From contig JAUIGE010000023.1 in NCBI GenBank assembly GCA_030430205.1, positions 1 through 64,000 of the forward strand: DNA of 64,000 bases, written 5' to 3'. Of the stretch, positions 9,731 to 18,354 are shown in pieces (the stretch's first letter is position 1; each line of letters begins with the position of its first letter). Position numbers and translations under genes: made by a program. The notes below the pieces were generated by a model. The model did no database searches. It saw only the letters and a list, made by a program, of their open reading frames with translations, and was not told where the DNA came from. This stretch comes from Bacteroidia bacterium. Its GTDB lineage: Bacteria; Bacteroidota; Bacteroidia; J057.

Positions 9731-9932
9731 GATTACAATTGGTTAAAGAAGCGCGAACCTTTAGGGATATGACATCGGGAGGGCCTTGACAAACCACCCC
9801 TGAAACTGATCTAGGCTGAGAATAAGACGGCCTTGGTATAGCGTTAACCTTGGCGTCCGCCGCGTTTTGATGATGAAATATAAATGAACTGCTCAAATGT
9901 ACGGATGGCCTGATTTTAGGCCAAAAATCCTA

Positions 9933-9972
9933 TGAACGAATTTTCAGGCAAAAGTGTGTTATTTTTCGTTCA
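9933..9972. promoter_or_regulatory. Inverted repeat upstream of the small HTH-like gene
   Basis: The exact 8-bp arms TGAACGAA (9933-9940) and TTCGTTCA (9965-9972) are separated by 24 bases and end 44 bases before the start codon at 10017. The position fits an operator for autoregulation or for a divergent switch with the DUF6266 group. The remainder of the 9731-10016 spacer contains only a GGCCT/AGGCC hairpin at 9907-9922. Confidence 0.35.
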
Positions 9973-10016
9973 AAGGAATAAATACTACCTTAAAGTAAAA
10001 TTTTGTCGATTAAACC

Positions 10017-10217
10017 ATGCGTAAAACTGAACTAGAACAAATAGCCAATCAATATCAGCAGGCCTGCCAGGCCGTGCCTAAAATACTTGCCACCTCAGGC
10101 AGGACGAATGTGTATTTCTATACACGGATGCCTATTTCGAAATCAACCTTTGAGCAGCGGCTCAGGGATGGGCGGTGGAAGCCGGATGAGTTGCGGTTGT
10201 TGGGGGAGTTGTTGTGA
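10017..10217 (+). CDS. Small HTH-like protein (66 aa)
   Basis: This short, charged protein has a basic/helical N-terminus and a C-terminal segment MPISKSTFEQRLRDGRWKPDELRLL. The pattern ('ISKSTFxRRLRxxxWxxDEL') resembles the recognition helix and following helix of small Cro-like regulators in Bacteroidota mobile elements. It stands alone on the plus strand between the minus-strand DUF6266 group and the large conflict gene, whose stop codon is 11 bp away. An inverted repeat lies in its upstream region. It could control island functions. It is short enough that chance coding cannot be excluded. Confidence 0.55.
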   Translation: MRKTELEQIANQYQQACQAVPKILATSGRTNVYFYTRMPISKSTFEQRLRDGRWKPDELRLLGELL

Positions 10218-10228
10218 TTAATCTTAAT

Positions 10229-13200
10229 TTAGTCATTCCCATTTGATTGTAGATTATTAATGAAGTTTAATAAGGAATAGGTTATCGCATTTCTTGTTTC
10301 TTGAGAATCATTAGAATCAATTACCCCAAGTTTTTCTTGTTCCAAAAGTCTATTCCATTTGGATTGTATGAGTATGAATTCCGTCAAGTTTTCTTGATCT
10401 CCTTTAATTTCTTCATTAAGCAAATCAAATACCCTATCTATTTTACCCATAATAATAAGACTTCTGAATTCTTTCAATCTCCTAGCAGGAATTTTATTTT
10501 TTGTTGGAAATTTTGTTTTTGGATTTGTATTTTTTTCTCTTCCTTCTCTTTTCTTTCTCCTATTGAATTGGGGTAATTTTGTCTCTTTTTGGAAACCATT
10601 TCTAATCGCCCAAGCGACCAGTGGCTCAATATTATTGAAATTGAGCTTCTCCATGATATTCCTTTTGTGCCTTACGATTACAGCTCTTGACAAACCCGTA
10701 ACTTCATTGATTTTTTGAACATCGTAACCATTTGAAATATAATGTAGCACCTGTTCCTCACGTGCTGTAAATTTCGGCAGGTCTTCCTCATTAAAAGAAC
10801 TGTCAGAATTATGTTGGAAAAGTGAGATTTCTTTTTGATTTTTTTTGTGGGAAGATGGATTAGAGCTTTCCCTATACCCATTTTCGATTGCCCACACTAC
10901 CAAGGCCTCAACATTTCGAATGTTGAGTTTCTGCATCACATTATTCTTGTGTGTTCTTATCACCGAATCAACCCACCCTGTAAGGTCTTTTATTTGAGGG
11001 ACATTATAGCCATTTGCTATATAATTGAGTATATCAGCTTCATGGCGGGTAAAATTAGGTGAGGACTCAGTTAATTGCTCATTTTCAAGGAAGGTTTTTG
11101 TAACTAATTCAGAATAATACAAATTATTACTTGAAAGACTGTTAACTGCTTTTACTAGTTCTTCGGAGGTCTCTTCTTTCAAAATGTAGCCTTCTATTCC
11201 AGCCTCTTTAGCCCTTAAAATCTGATCATAGCTATTGTCAAAAGCGTATATCAGAGACTTCGATCCTGGCTTGTGATCTTTTAGATAAATTGCGATTTCT
11301 ATGCCATCATCAGCTTCAAATTTCCTGGATAAATGAAGATCAATAACAAAAACATCGACTTTTTGGTACCTTATTTTTTGCCAGAATTCTTCCCAGTTGT
11401 CAGCAATAGCAACAACTTCTATATTCTCTTCTTTTGACAACAGAACCTGAAGTCCCTCTAAAGCCAATTTATGATCATCTAGAATAGCTACATTAATCTT
11501 TTTGTTAGCTGTTCTAGTTGATTCTTCATTACTAGCAGATTTTTTAGAATCAACAAAGTATTCATAAATCGATTTATGAATAAAGCTATATTCACCATCG
11601 GGATTTTGTTTTAATAAAGGTTTTATTTCAAATGCTTCCAGATCAACATTTCTATTGGACGCCAAAAGGATTAACTCCTTTGAGGGGATGTAATTATTGC
11701 CATATTCCGACATTCGCACAGCTATATTCTTAAAGAAAATATTCAGTTTTTCGTAATATCTTTTCTGGTTATATTTATCACTTGGGTACTTTTGTTCTGC
11801 ATATTTATGAAGCCAGGCGGAAATAATAATGTTATATACTCTTGATTCATACTTGGCATCTTTGCTGGCCTTCACTAAGAGGTCTTCATTTGAGAGGAAA
11901 AATTGATAAGTAAAAAAGTTCTGGAGAAGATTTATCATACTCAAAAGGTTGGAGCCAATTTTTCCAGGGTATTTTTTTTGGAAGTATTCTTCTATCACTG
12001 GAGAAGGAGGAGCGCATAGATAGAAAACCTTGTATTGATTTCTAATGTCATTCTTTCCGCCTTTTTCATTATGTAAGGCGAGGTAGTTATTTGAACTGAC
12101 TCCAAGCTTGAGTGTATCTGTTCTACACGTCATTACTAAAGCTTTAAAGTCTCTGGCAGTCGACGTAATTTCAATCAGAGTTTTTTCAAGATCATACAAC
12201 AGACTTGGGTTTTCATCCAATCCATCAAGAAGCAAAATGGTATCTCTCTTATTCTTGACTTCATTAATTTTTTGCAGAGGATTTGTATCCCTAAGATTTA
12301 AAAAATATGTTTCGTGGTAATGTCTTTTGTTGAAGCGGTTTTGTTCTAATATCTTTTTTTCTAAAAGTAACAGGAATGAAGTTTTCCCAGCTCTGGCATC
12401 TCCTAAGACTAGGTTAAACTTACTAGAACTTTTATTAACAATACGTTCAATAAAAAATGGAATGATGGGCCATTTACGGATTTCAAGTCCTCCTTTATTG
12501 GACTCTTTGTAATATGGTTCAATATAATTTTGGAGTAATTTCTTTGAAATAGATTCTTGTTTCCTGCTTTTTTGAGTATTTCCAGATTCAGTATTGTCTT
12601 GCAAGTAAGACCTTATGGACTCTTTTCTAAATATTGATTGAAATTTATCGCCAATAATTTTTATGGAAATGATCTGATTCAAGATTCTTTTTAGATCAGC
12701 AACAAGGTTGATCCGAGCATTCAATAAATTTTTTAGTACACTATCCTTTTCGCCTACCTCATTTTTAGGTATAGTTCGAATCTGTTTGATTAATTCAATT
12801 TGAGTTTTGGTGTCTCCTTTGAGTTCAGCGAGGATTAATTTATTGGTATAGGAGTTCAGTAGTAGATTTTCCTTGGCTAAGGAACTTTCTCCATGCATAT
12901 TGCTGGTAAGCTCTCGATCGAGGATTTGTTGAAGGGTTTCTCTGAATAAGATATTTGCTTTGTCCGGAAGTTTGTTGATCATTTTCCAACGAACTTCATC
13001 CGGAATTTTGCCTTCCCGAAACCATTTAATTTCAGTGAGTAGGGAAATGATTTGTCTATTTAGGATTGTTCCTGGGGCTGGGTGGGGATGGTTCTCTATT
13101 GCCTCTCCGAGTTTGAGTGTTAGCTTCCAGTATAATTGAGGATATATGCCGCAGGCACATAACCAATAGAATACTTTATGCGGTAAGATTTGCTCTAGTT

Positions 13201-14434
13201 CTTCGAGATTGGGGAAATCGAGGACCTTATTTTTTTTCAGGTAGAGCCAGTCATCAAAGTAATTGATCTTGATGTTGTCAAAGTCGTCTGCGATGGCGAA
13301 GAGCCCATTTAAGGTTGCGGGGGCTAAGTTGAAAAATTCTGATAGCTGATATTCAATGTAGTCCCAATCGCTTACTTTTTTGGCTGTGAGGATGCCTCTT
13401 TGCTCCCATCTTCCGAAAATGGAGGTAGCCCAGCCAAATAGGCCTCCCTCAATTTTGTCAATGAGTGCTTCTCCTGATGAAATAAGGATAAGGCGGGAGG
13501 TAGTGGAAATTTCATCTATTGAGAAATGCTGATCTTTTTTATCCCAACAATTTCGGGGATCTCCATCGAAGAAAAGGAAATGAGTAGATAGGCCTTCTTT
13601 ACTCAGAGAGCCTAGTACATACTCCAACCACGGGATGATATGAGATTTTGCGTAGGTTCTGTCGATTAGGATAAGGTAATCTGGTCTTACCTGAATTTTT
13701 TTATGCAAAACGCTTACCTGTCCAGCGTTTTGGATGGTTTTTGCTATGGTGCCTGGAAGGTCAATAAGCCTGGTGTCCATTTCCTTTAACCCTTTTGTAT
13801 TGAATGCATTACTTAACCTGAGTCCTTCTTCACTTCCAATAATTTCTGTTTTGGGTAACAGATCTACTTCGGGAAATGCCTTAAACGGTGGGCCTGCATT
13901 GCTTACCTTAGAACGGATATATCTCCAGTAATAAAAAATAAAGAAAGCAACAGCGACAAAACCAATTGCCCAGAGAGATAGAATAATGGGATTTATACTC
14001 TGTTCAACAAAAATCACATACGCTGTACTTGCCAATAATAGGATAGAAATTCCCACAATACTCAGGCGCACGCCCAAGCTTAATTTTGATTTAGGTTCCT
14101 TTATTGGCTTATCGAAAAACTCTTCTGGTCGTTTTAAGGGAGGTGATTTTTCGCCTTCTTTTACCCAAAAAGAAGAAATGATTTCTACCTGGAACAGCGT
14201 ATGAAAAAGTTGTTGTTGCTCGGGTGTTTTGGAAAAGAGCGGATTCCAAAGATTCTCCAAATCTCTCAGCAATTGTTCCCTCTTTGAATTGGGTCCGGGT
14301 GTGTATAAGTCTGTGAATTGCTCAGCTACCCAAAGGGCTTCAGCAATTAAATCCGGACTAATCAAAAAGCCCCTTCGCCTGAGCAGCTGAAAGAAGTTTT
14401 CAAATGGGAGAATATGTAAGGCCTCTTTATTCAT
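10229..14434 (-). CDS. Membrane vWA-like/NACHT/receiver/tandem-LuxR/EAD11 protein
   Basis: This 1401-residue multidomain protein is probably the sensor-regulator of the conflict operon. Residues ~1-110 are helical. Two membrane segments lie at ~119-141 and ~149-170. A vWA-like region (250-400) opens YLILIDRT, with the MIDAS motif degraded. A NACHT-type STAND NTPase has Walker A GDARAGKTS (~678-686), Walker B ILLLDGLDE (~733-741) and the late SFIHKSIYEYF signature (~950-960). A response-regulator receiver domain (980-1100) has the acidic pair at 986-987, acceptor Asp ~1032 and Lys ~1086. Two LuxR/GerE-type HTH domains follow in tandem (~1128-1190, ~1222-1285). The C-terminus (~1316-1396) is an EAD11-type effector-associated helical domain. 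It starts 9 bp after moxR. DNA-binding modules in a membrane NACHT protein are unusual. Domain calls are by eye; the vWA is the weakest. Confidence 0.8.
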   Translation of the reverse strand: MNKEALHILPFENFFQLLRRRGFLISPDLIAEALWVAEQFTDLYTPGPNSKREQLLRDLENLWNPLFSKTPEQQQLFHTLFQVEIISSFWVKEGEKSPPLKRPEEFFDKPIKEPKSKLSLGVRLSIVGISILLLASTAYVIFVEQSINPIILSLWAIGFVAVAFFIFYYWRYIRSKVSNAGPPFKAFPEVDLLPKTEIIGSEEGLRLSNAFNTKGLKEMDTRLIDLPGTIAKTIQNAGQVSVLHKKIQVRPDYLILIDRTYAKSHIIPWLEYVLGSLSKEGLSTHFLFFDGDPRNCWDKKDQHFSIDEISTTSRLILISSGEALIDKIEGGLFGWATSIFGRWEQRGILTAKKVSDWDYIEYQLSEFFNLAPATLNGLFAIADDFDNIKINYFDDWLYLKKNKVLDFPNLEELEQILPHKVFYWLCACGIYPQLYWKLTLKLGEAIENHPHPAPGTILNRQIISLLTEIKWFREGKIPDEVRWKMINKLPDKANILFRETLQQILDRELTSNMHGESSLAKENLLLNSYTNKLILAELKGDTKTQIELIKQIRTIPKNEVGEKDSVLKNLLNARINLVADLKRILNQIISIKIIGDKFQSIFRKESIRSYLQDNTESGNTQKSRKQESISKKLLQNYIEPYYKESNKGGLEIRKWPIIPFFIERIVNKSSSKFNLVLGDARAGKTSFLLLLEKKILEQNRFNKRHYHETYFLNLRDTNPLQKINEVKNKRDTILLLDGLDENPSLLYDLEKTLIEITSTARDFKALVMTCRTDTLKLGVSSNNYLALHNEKGGKNDIRNQYKVFYLCAPPSPVIEEYFQKKYPGKIGSNLLSMINLLQNFFTYQFFLSNEDLLVKASKDAKYESRVYNIIISAWLHKYAEQKYPSDKYNQKRYYEKLNIFFKNIAVRMSEYGNNYIPSKELILLASNRNVDLEAFEIKPLLKQNPDGEYSFIHKSIYEYFVDSKKSASNEESTRTANKKINVAILDDHKLALEGLQVLLSKEENIEVVAIADNWEEFWQKIRYQKVDVFVIDLHLSRKFEADDGIEIAIYLKDHKPGSKSLIYAFDNSYDQILRAKEAGIEGYILKEETSEELVKAVNSLSSNNLYYSELVTKTFLENEQLTESSPNFTRHEADILNYIANGYNVPQIKDLTGWVDSVIRTHKNNVMQKLNIRNVEALVVWAIENGYRESSNPSSHKKNQKEISLFQHNSDSSFNEEDLPKFTAREEQVLHYISNGYDVQKINEVTGLSRAVIVRHKRNIMEKLNFNNIEPLVAWAIRNGFQKETKLPQFNRRKKREGREKNTNPKTKFPTKNKIPARRLKEFRSLIIMGKIDRVFDLLNEEIKGDQENLTEFILIQSKWNRLLEQEKLGVIDSNDSQETRNAITYSLLNFINNLQSNGND

Positions 14435-14443
14435 GAAGGTTTA

Positions 14444-15442
14444 TCAGAAGAGATCTGTTTCATATTTGACCAAAACAGAATAGCTAAGTTGAAGGATGTA
14501 TTTATCTGCATCGCTTAAGCTATCCCATTCGATTGGGTCCTGGGGATCAAATTCCTGGTACACATTGAGAACCTGGAGCCAGGATAGCAGATCGGAAGTA
14601 GAGGGTTTTTTATCTGTTTTACATTTTTCTCTTATTTCGTCAAAATGGTCCAATAGATATTCTATCTGAGTCCTATCGAAGCGGAAAGCTTTGGTTCCCG
14701 TTAGCCGGTTGTTGACGATCTCAAGGAGTTTTTCCCGGTTTGGGAAATCTATATTATAAAAGATGCACCGCCTTAAGAAGGCTCTGGGTAATTCCTTTTC
14801 TCTATTGCTGGTAACAATTACAATAGGGGAAAGATTTTTTGGGGCCTTGAATACCTTTCGGATTTCTGGCACTTCGAATTCCATTTTTTCCAATTCTGTC
14901 AAGAGGTCGTTTGGAAATTCGCGAGGCGCCTTATCGATCTCGTCAATAAGCACGACACTTCTTATTTTCTTCTCATGTGCAAGACGGATTGCTTCTCCCA
15001 ATGCTCCGTATATGACGAATTTCTCAGGATCGTGCTTTTTGCTGGAATTCTCTTTGTCAGATTCCAGCATTGAAATTTTTGCCTGGTTGGCTAATGAGAA
15101 ATGACTAAGGGAGTCATATCTATAGAGCAGGTCCTGCCCAATGGAGTTATGCTTTGCCGTAAAATGAAATGGCGTATGGTATGATTTTCCATCCATTCCT
15201 TCTTTTTGTTCACCAAGCTTAAGTTGATGGGCAGCATTGAATGCCAATTGGGTTTTGCCTGTTCCTGGGTCACCGGTAACTAAGAGGGGTTTGCCCAACA
15301 TGATGGCGACATTGACGGCATCAATCAATTTGTCTGGTGGGGTATATAATTCCGGATTTTCTGTCCAGGTTAATTGAGGAAGGTTTTTCAGTGGATTCTT
15401 TTCCGTACCTCCATAAAAACGATATTTCTTTATTGCTTCCAT
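14444..15442 (-). CDS. MoxR-family AAA+ ATPase
   Basis: A 332-residue AAA+ ATPase of the MoxR type, presumed to remodel or load partner complexes using ATP. Visible motifs are Walker A TGDPGTGKTQLA, Walker B VVLIDEIDKAP followed by the MoxR-like FPNDLLTELEKMEFEVPE, sensor I IVTSNREKELP and an arginine-finger region RAFLRRC. MoxR proteins classically pair with vWA-domain proteins, and the next gene carries a vWA-like segment. TTG 15484 would overlap the preceding gene by 32 bp; ATG 15442 leaves a 10-bp gap like the other junctions in this operon and is preferred. It is third of four genes. Confidence 0.9.
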   Translation of the reverse strand: MEAIKKYRFYGGTEKNPLKNLPQLTWTENPELYTPPDKLIDAVNVAIMLGKPLLVTGDPGTGKTQLAFNAAHQLKLGEQKEGMDGKSYHTPFHFTAKHNSIGQDLLYRYDSLSHFSLANQAKISMLESDKENSSKKHDPEKFVIYGALGEAIRLAHEKKIRSVVLIDEIDKAPREFPNDLLTELEKMEFEVPEIRKVFKAPKNLSPIVIVTSNREKELPRAFLRRCIFYNIDFPNREKLLEIVNNRLTGTKAFRFDRTQIEYLLDHFDEIREKCKTDKKPSTSDLLSWLQVLNVYQEFDPQDPIEWDSLSDADKYILQLSYSVLVKYETDLF

Positions 15443-15452
15443 TAGTGGGTAT

Positions 15453-17024
15453 TTATCTTTTGTGAGTTTTAGCGAGTATTTCAATGTGCTTTTGAAAGAA
15501 TCTTTCGATATCCTTCATAGTTAATTGAGGAGGTAGATAGTTTTTGATTAGTTCTTCAATTTCTTCCGTTAGCCATTTTTTCCTTCCTAGAAATTTAATC
15601 AATTCCTCCCTTGGGATTAATTCAAGATTAATGTGTCTTTGAGCGATTTCCAATTCCCTCAATCTTTTATTAATTGCTTCTTGAAGCGTATTAGTTAAAC
15701 GCTTGATTCCGCGTTTTCTCCAAAATTTGTATTCCAAGGGAAGGGTAACAATTATAAATAAGTACTTTTTGCAGCCTTGAATCTCTCCTTCCCAGAATTC
15801 TTCAAAATGCCAGGTTAAGAATTTGTCTAGCATCTTTTGACACCCCCCTTTCAAGTCAAGTTCAACTACTGTTACGATCCCATTACATCCTGTCGCTTTG
15901 GATAAAATTTTCTTTTTTTCAGGATTGGCAGATTCGTCGAGATCAAAATATTCGCTGATTTTACGGTAAAATGAAGAGCTATTATATTGTCCTTTAGTTG
16001 ACAAAATTATTCTGGAATTTGCAGGATCCTGCAATCTGTCATTTGGGAATAGAATTTGGTTTTTTCCCCCCATGTATTGGACAAACCTATTTACCAAGAA
16101 GAAGGGTTTTGAATCTGGATTTCCATACAAAACAACAACATTTTTGGAAGAATTCTCTATATCTAAAATGGATAATAGGTCTTCGAATTCGTCCTTCCTA
16201 TCACATTCTTTATGAATCCCTGGAGCGATTTTTAGAATTATTGGTTTCCTTTCTAAACTGTAGTCCTTCTGATTGAGTTCGTCTATTTTTTCAAGGCTAC
16301 CTTGGTGCGCACCATGGATTCTGTAATGAGAATGAAATTTAAGGTTTTTTATGAAGTTGTATTTTCCCACCCGATTTATATCTGCTTCATGTGGGATAGG
16401 TAATTTTTTTTCCGATAGTCTGTTTTTTATTTCCTGGAAAACATCCGAAAAACACAGTAACTCTTTTTCTAATTCAATGCCGTGTTCAAGAACGTTGATC
16501 AGTTCCTGGGTAAAGGCTGAATGATCTTCATCTTCAGGGTATTTAGATGTTTTATTTCTGGCAGAAGAAGATATCGCGAGGTAATTTCTTTGGTCAATCT
16601 TAGAGAAGGCGTTTTCGCTGAAACAACAGTCAAAAATGAATATTTTTTTCTTATCTGTCTTCCCCAGTCGGTCACTTAAGCTTGCAACAGAAAGGGCTGT
16701 AAAGGGTAAATCATCAACATTCGTTTCACCTACAGAAAGATAGAAATTCTCATAATTGCTGTCCATCAATCCGTGACCAGCATAATAAATTAAGATAGAA
16801 TCATAGTCATTTTCTGCTGTAGCTTTATTGACTTTTTGCAGCAATCCATCTCTTTTATCTATAGAGACTATTGATTTGATGTTTCTTGATGGGATCCCTA
16901 TCCTTTTCAGTGCATTTCTTAAGTTCGTTACATTATCTAATGCAGCAGGCAGATCGTGTAAATCTTGTGCCTCATATGAATCAATGCCAATAAGAATTGC
17001 TAATATTTTGGATGGATCGATCAT
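15453..17024 (-). CDS. Caspase-like protease with degenerate STAND (iSTAND-like) C-terminus
   Basis: A 523-residue protein with a clan CD caspase-like domain (peptidase C14) in residues ~1-215: ILIGIDSYE near the N-terminus, the catalytic His in YYAGHG (His84) and the Cys dyad in IFDCCFS (Cys133/134). The C-terminal half begins with CDRKDEFEDLL and has VVLYGNPDSKPFFLVNRF where a P-loop would sit. The missing GKS/T suggests an inactive STAND (iSTAND) module that senses or scaffolds. In conflict systems such proteases are effectors that cleave cellular targets and cause cell death or dormancy once released. It lies second in the operon, 14 bp after the EACC1 gene. No signal peptide; cytoplasmic. 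The caspase call is strong; iSTAND is inferred. Confidence 0.88.
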   Translation of the reverse strand: MIDPSKILAILIGIDSYEAQDLHDLPAALDNVTNLRNALKRIGIPSRNIKSIVSIDKRDGLLQKVNKATAENDYDSILIYYAGHGLMDSNYENFYLSVGETNVDDLPFTALSVASLSDRLGKTDKKKIFIFDCCFSENAFSKIDQRNYLAISSSARNKTSKYPEDEDHSAFTQELINVLEHGIELEKELLCFSDVFQEIKNRLSEKKLPIPHEADINRVGKYNFIKNLKFHSHYRIHGAHQGSLEKIDELNQKDYSLERKPIILKIAPGIHKECDRKDEFEDLLSILDIENSSKNVVVLYGNPDSKPFFLVNRFVQYMGGKNQILFPNDRLQDPANSRIILSTKGQYNSSSFYRKISEYFDLDESANPEKKKILSKATGCNGIVTVVELDLKGGCQKMLDKFLTWHFEEFWEGEIQGCKKYLFIIVTLPLEYKFWRKRGIKRLTNTLQEAINKRLRELEIAQRHINLELIPREELIKFLGRKKWLTEEIEELIKNYLPPQLTMKDIERFFQKHIEILAKTHKR

Positions 17025-17038
17025 TCTGGAATTTCGAA

Positions 17039-17731
17039 TTATGCTTCTGCAATCAGGTCTATGAAATTTAAGAGGGAATCAGAAATCTTGTTTTGAGAGG
17101 TATCGATTTCATCTTTAAGTTCAGTTTGGAGTCGCTCATTCCTTGATTCTTTTTGATACCTCCTTGATAGTTGAATTATTTCATTTTGGAGATGGTTCTG
17201 GCTATTAATGTATGGATCTGCTAATAAGGTATTTATCACTTCCCCAAGCTGATTTTTACTGACCAATTCTTTTAAGGAATTTAGGGATTCTTTTGAAGGT
17301 TTTTCCTCCTTTGAAGCGGTCGATCCACCTGTATTTGCCTCCAATTGTTCCTCAAAAATGGAAAGCATTTTCTCAACCAGGTGATTCTCACCTTTTTCTA
17401 AATCAGCTCCTTCTATCAATAGTTTATTTTCACCTATCGTCAATTCAATTTTAAGAGATTTTTGTTTGGCTGCAGTTAGAGCAGCTCTGCCTTTGCTCCA
17501 TTCGGCCAGGCTTTTTACCAGGCCATTGATGAAATCTTTCCCCAAAAGGACTGAAAGGGCACTTTCTATGATCCCACCCGCCTCGTCTGGTTCCAATGGT
17601 CTTCTAATATTAGAGACTTTGATATCATCTGCGTAGTTCTGGAGATTCAGGTAGTTTTTTAGCGACTTCGCTTGTTCGAACGAAAAGTCTTCATCTTTTG
17701 AGTAGAATTGGATGGTTAGTTCTTGGTTCAT
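17039..17731 (-). CDS. EACC1-EAD11 adaptor protein
   Basis: A 230-residue first gene of the operon. Residues ~1-110 resemble the effector-associated constant component EACC1: an N-terminal beta-rich part, then RRPLEPDEAGGIIESALSVL, a hydrophobic helix around VKSLAEWSKGR and a final strand pair ending KIELTIGENKLLIEG. After a Ser/Glu-rich linker, residues ~150-230 form an EAD11-like helical domain with the signature 'NEIIQLSRRYQKESR', similar to the C-terminus of the 1401-aa protein. Homotypic EAD contacts are thought to recruit effectors, so this protein could bridge the complex. Family assignment rests on remembered patterns. Upstream sequence is A+T-rich without an exact TAnnTTTG box. Confidence 0.7.
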   Translation of the reverse strand: MNQELTIQFYSKDEDFSFEQAKSLKNYLNLQNYADDIKVSNIRRPLEPDEAGGIIESALSVLLGKDFINGLVKSLAEWSKGRAALTAAKQKSLKIELTIGENKLLIEGADLEKGENHLVEKMLSIFEEQLEANTGGSTASKEEKPSKESLNSLKELVSKNQLGEVINTLLADPYINSQNHLQNEIIQLSRRYQKESRNERLQTELKDEIDTSQNKISDSLLNFIDLIAEA

Positions 17732-18354
17732 CGGGATTCACTTTTTCTAAAAGTATAAAATTATATGTAAATGTATGAATTATTCCCCTTTATGGATTTC
17801 TCTTATTTCGAGATTGTGAATCTATAAGATTCCTTGTAATGGGATATCCTGACCCATACTCCCGTCTGCCCTTCCTGAAATTTTATATTCTGCGTGGGTT
17901 GGCGCGACGATATAGAGTTGGCCAATCTTTTGAAAGGAGGGGCCGGCGAGAACTAGTGGCTTTGACGCGAGGTGAGGGGTTTTTGGTCGTTTCTTGCATG
18001 TTGCAAGATAGGATGATTGGAGGGATGGGACTTCCCCTAATTGGGTAAGGCGGGATTTCTGTTAGGAAATGGTTGTTGCTTGGAGGGATACAAATAATCT
18101 TCAATTAGCAAGATTTGGTTCATGGAGATCTTTAGTGGAATCACTAAAAAAGGCTGTCATTTAGATGAGGCTTTGCAAAAAGAAATCTCATGAGTTATTG
18201 ATAATCACCCTTTTAATGAGTTCATGAGATTTCTCCTCGAAGACTCATCGAAATGATAGTTTGAATACCTCCACTAAAAGTCTCGTTGAGCCCTAGATTG
18301 CTAACATCCCATAATTTACTTTTTATTTCCGACCGAAAACAGTCCGAAACCCCT
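17732..18354. other. 623-bp gene-free spacer upstream of the conflict operon
   Basis: This spacer separates the tamB stop from the first conflict-operon gene. It holds the operon's presumed promoter and 5' leader and the long imperfect palindrome at 18125-18284. The only sizeable open frame (17839-18048, plus strand) has no recognisable features and is not called. Confidence 0.6.
18125..18284. repeat. Long imperfect palindrome (~160 bp)
   Basis: Nested complementary blocks share one centre near 18206: GAGA/TCTC (18125/18281), TTTAGTGG/CCACTAAA (18131/18271), TCATTT-a-GATGAG / CTCATC-g-AAATGA (centred on 18164-18169 and 18244-18249) and a perfect 13-bp pair AGAAATCTCATGA/TCATGAGATTTCT (18181/18222). 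No T-tract follows, so a simple terminator is unlikely. It may be a MITE-like remnant or a structured leader/3' RNA. Confidence 0.65.

Larger units (their letters stand above)
6567..18354. mobile_element. Probable integrative island at tRNA-fMet (right edge uncertain)
   Basis: Starting at the tRNA 3' end the window holds, in order, a tyrosine integrase, a second recombinase-like gene with DUF6266 genes, a small HTH-like gene and an A+T-rich four-gene conflict operon, before the more G+C-rich tamB housekeeping gene. This is the usual architecture of a tRNA-targeted integrative element. I could not find a second copy of the tRNA 3' end near 18.3 kb, so the right attachment site is not identified. 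The right boundary given is simply the tamB stop codon, and the island could be composite or longer. Confidence 0.5.

Noticed and set aside
17839-18048. A 69-aa frame in the spacer before the conflict operon
   Set aside because: No recognisable sequence, no supporting context, and composition unlike neighbouring genes.
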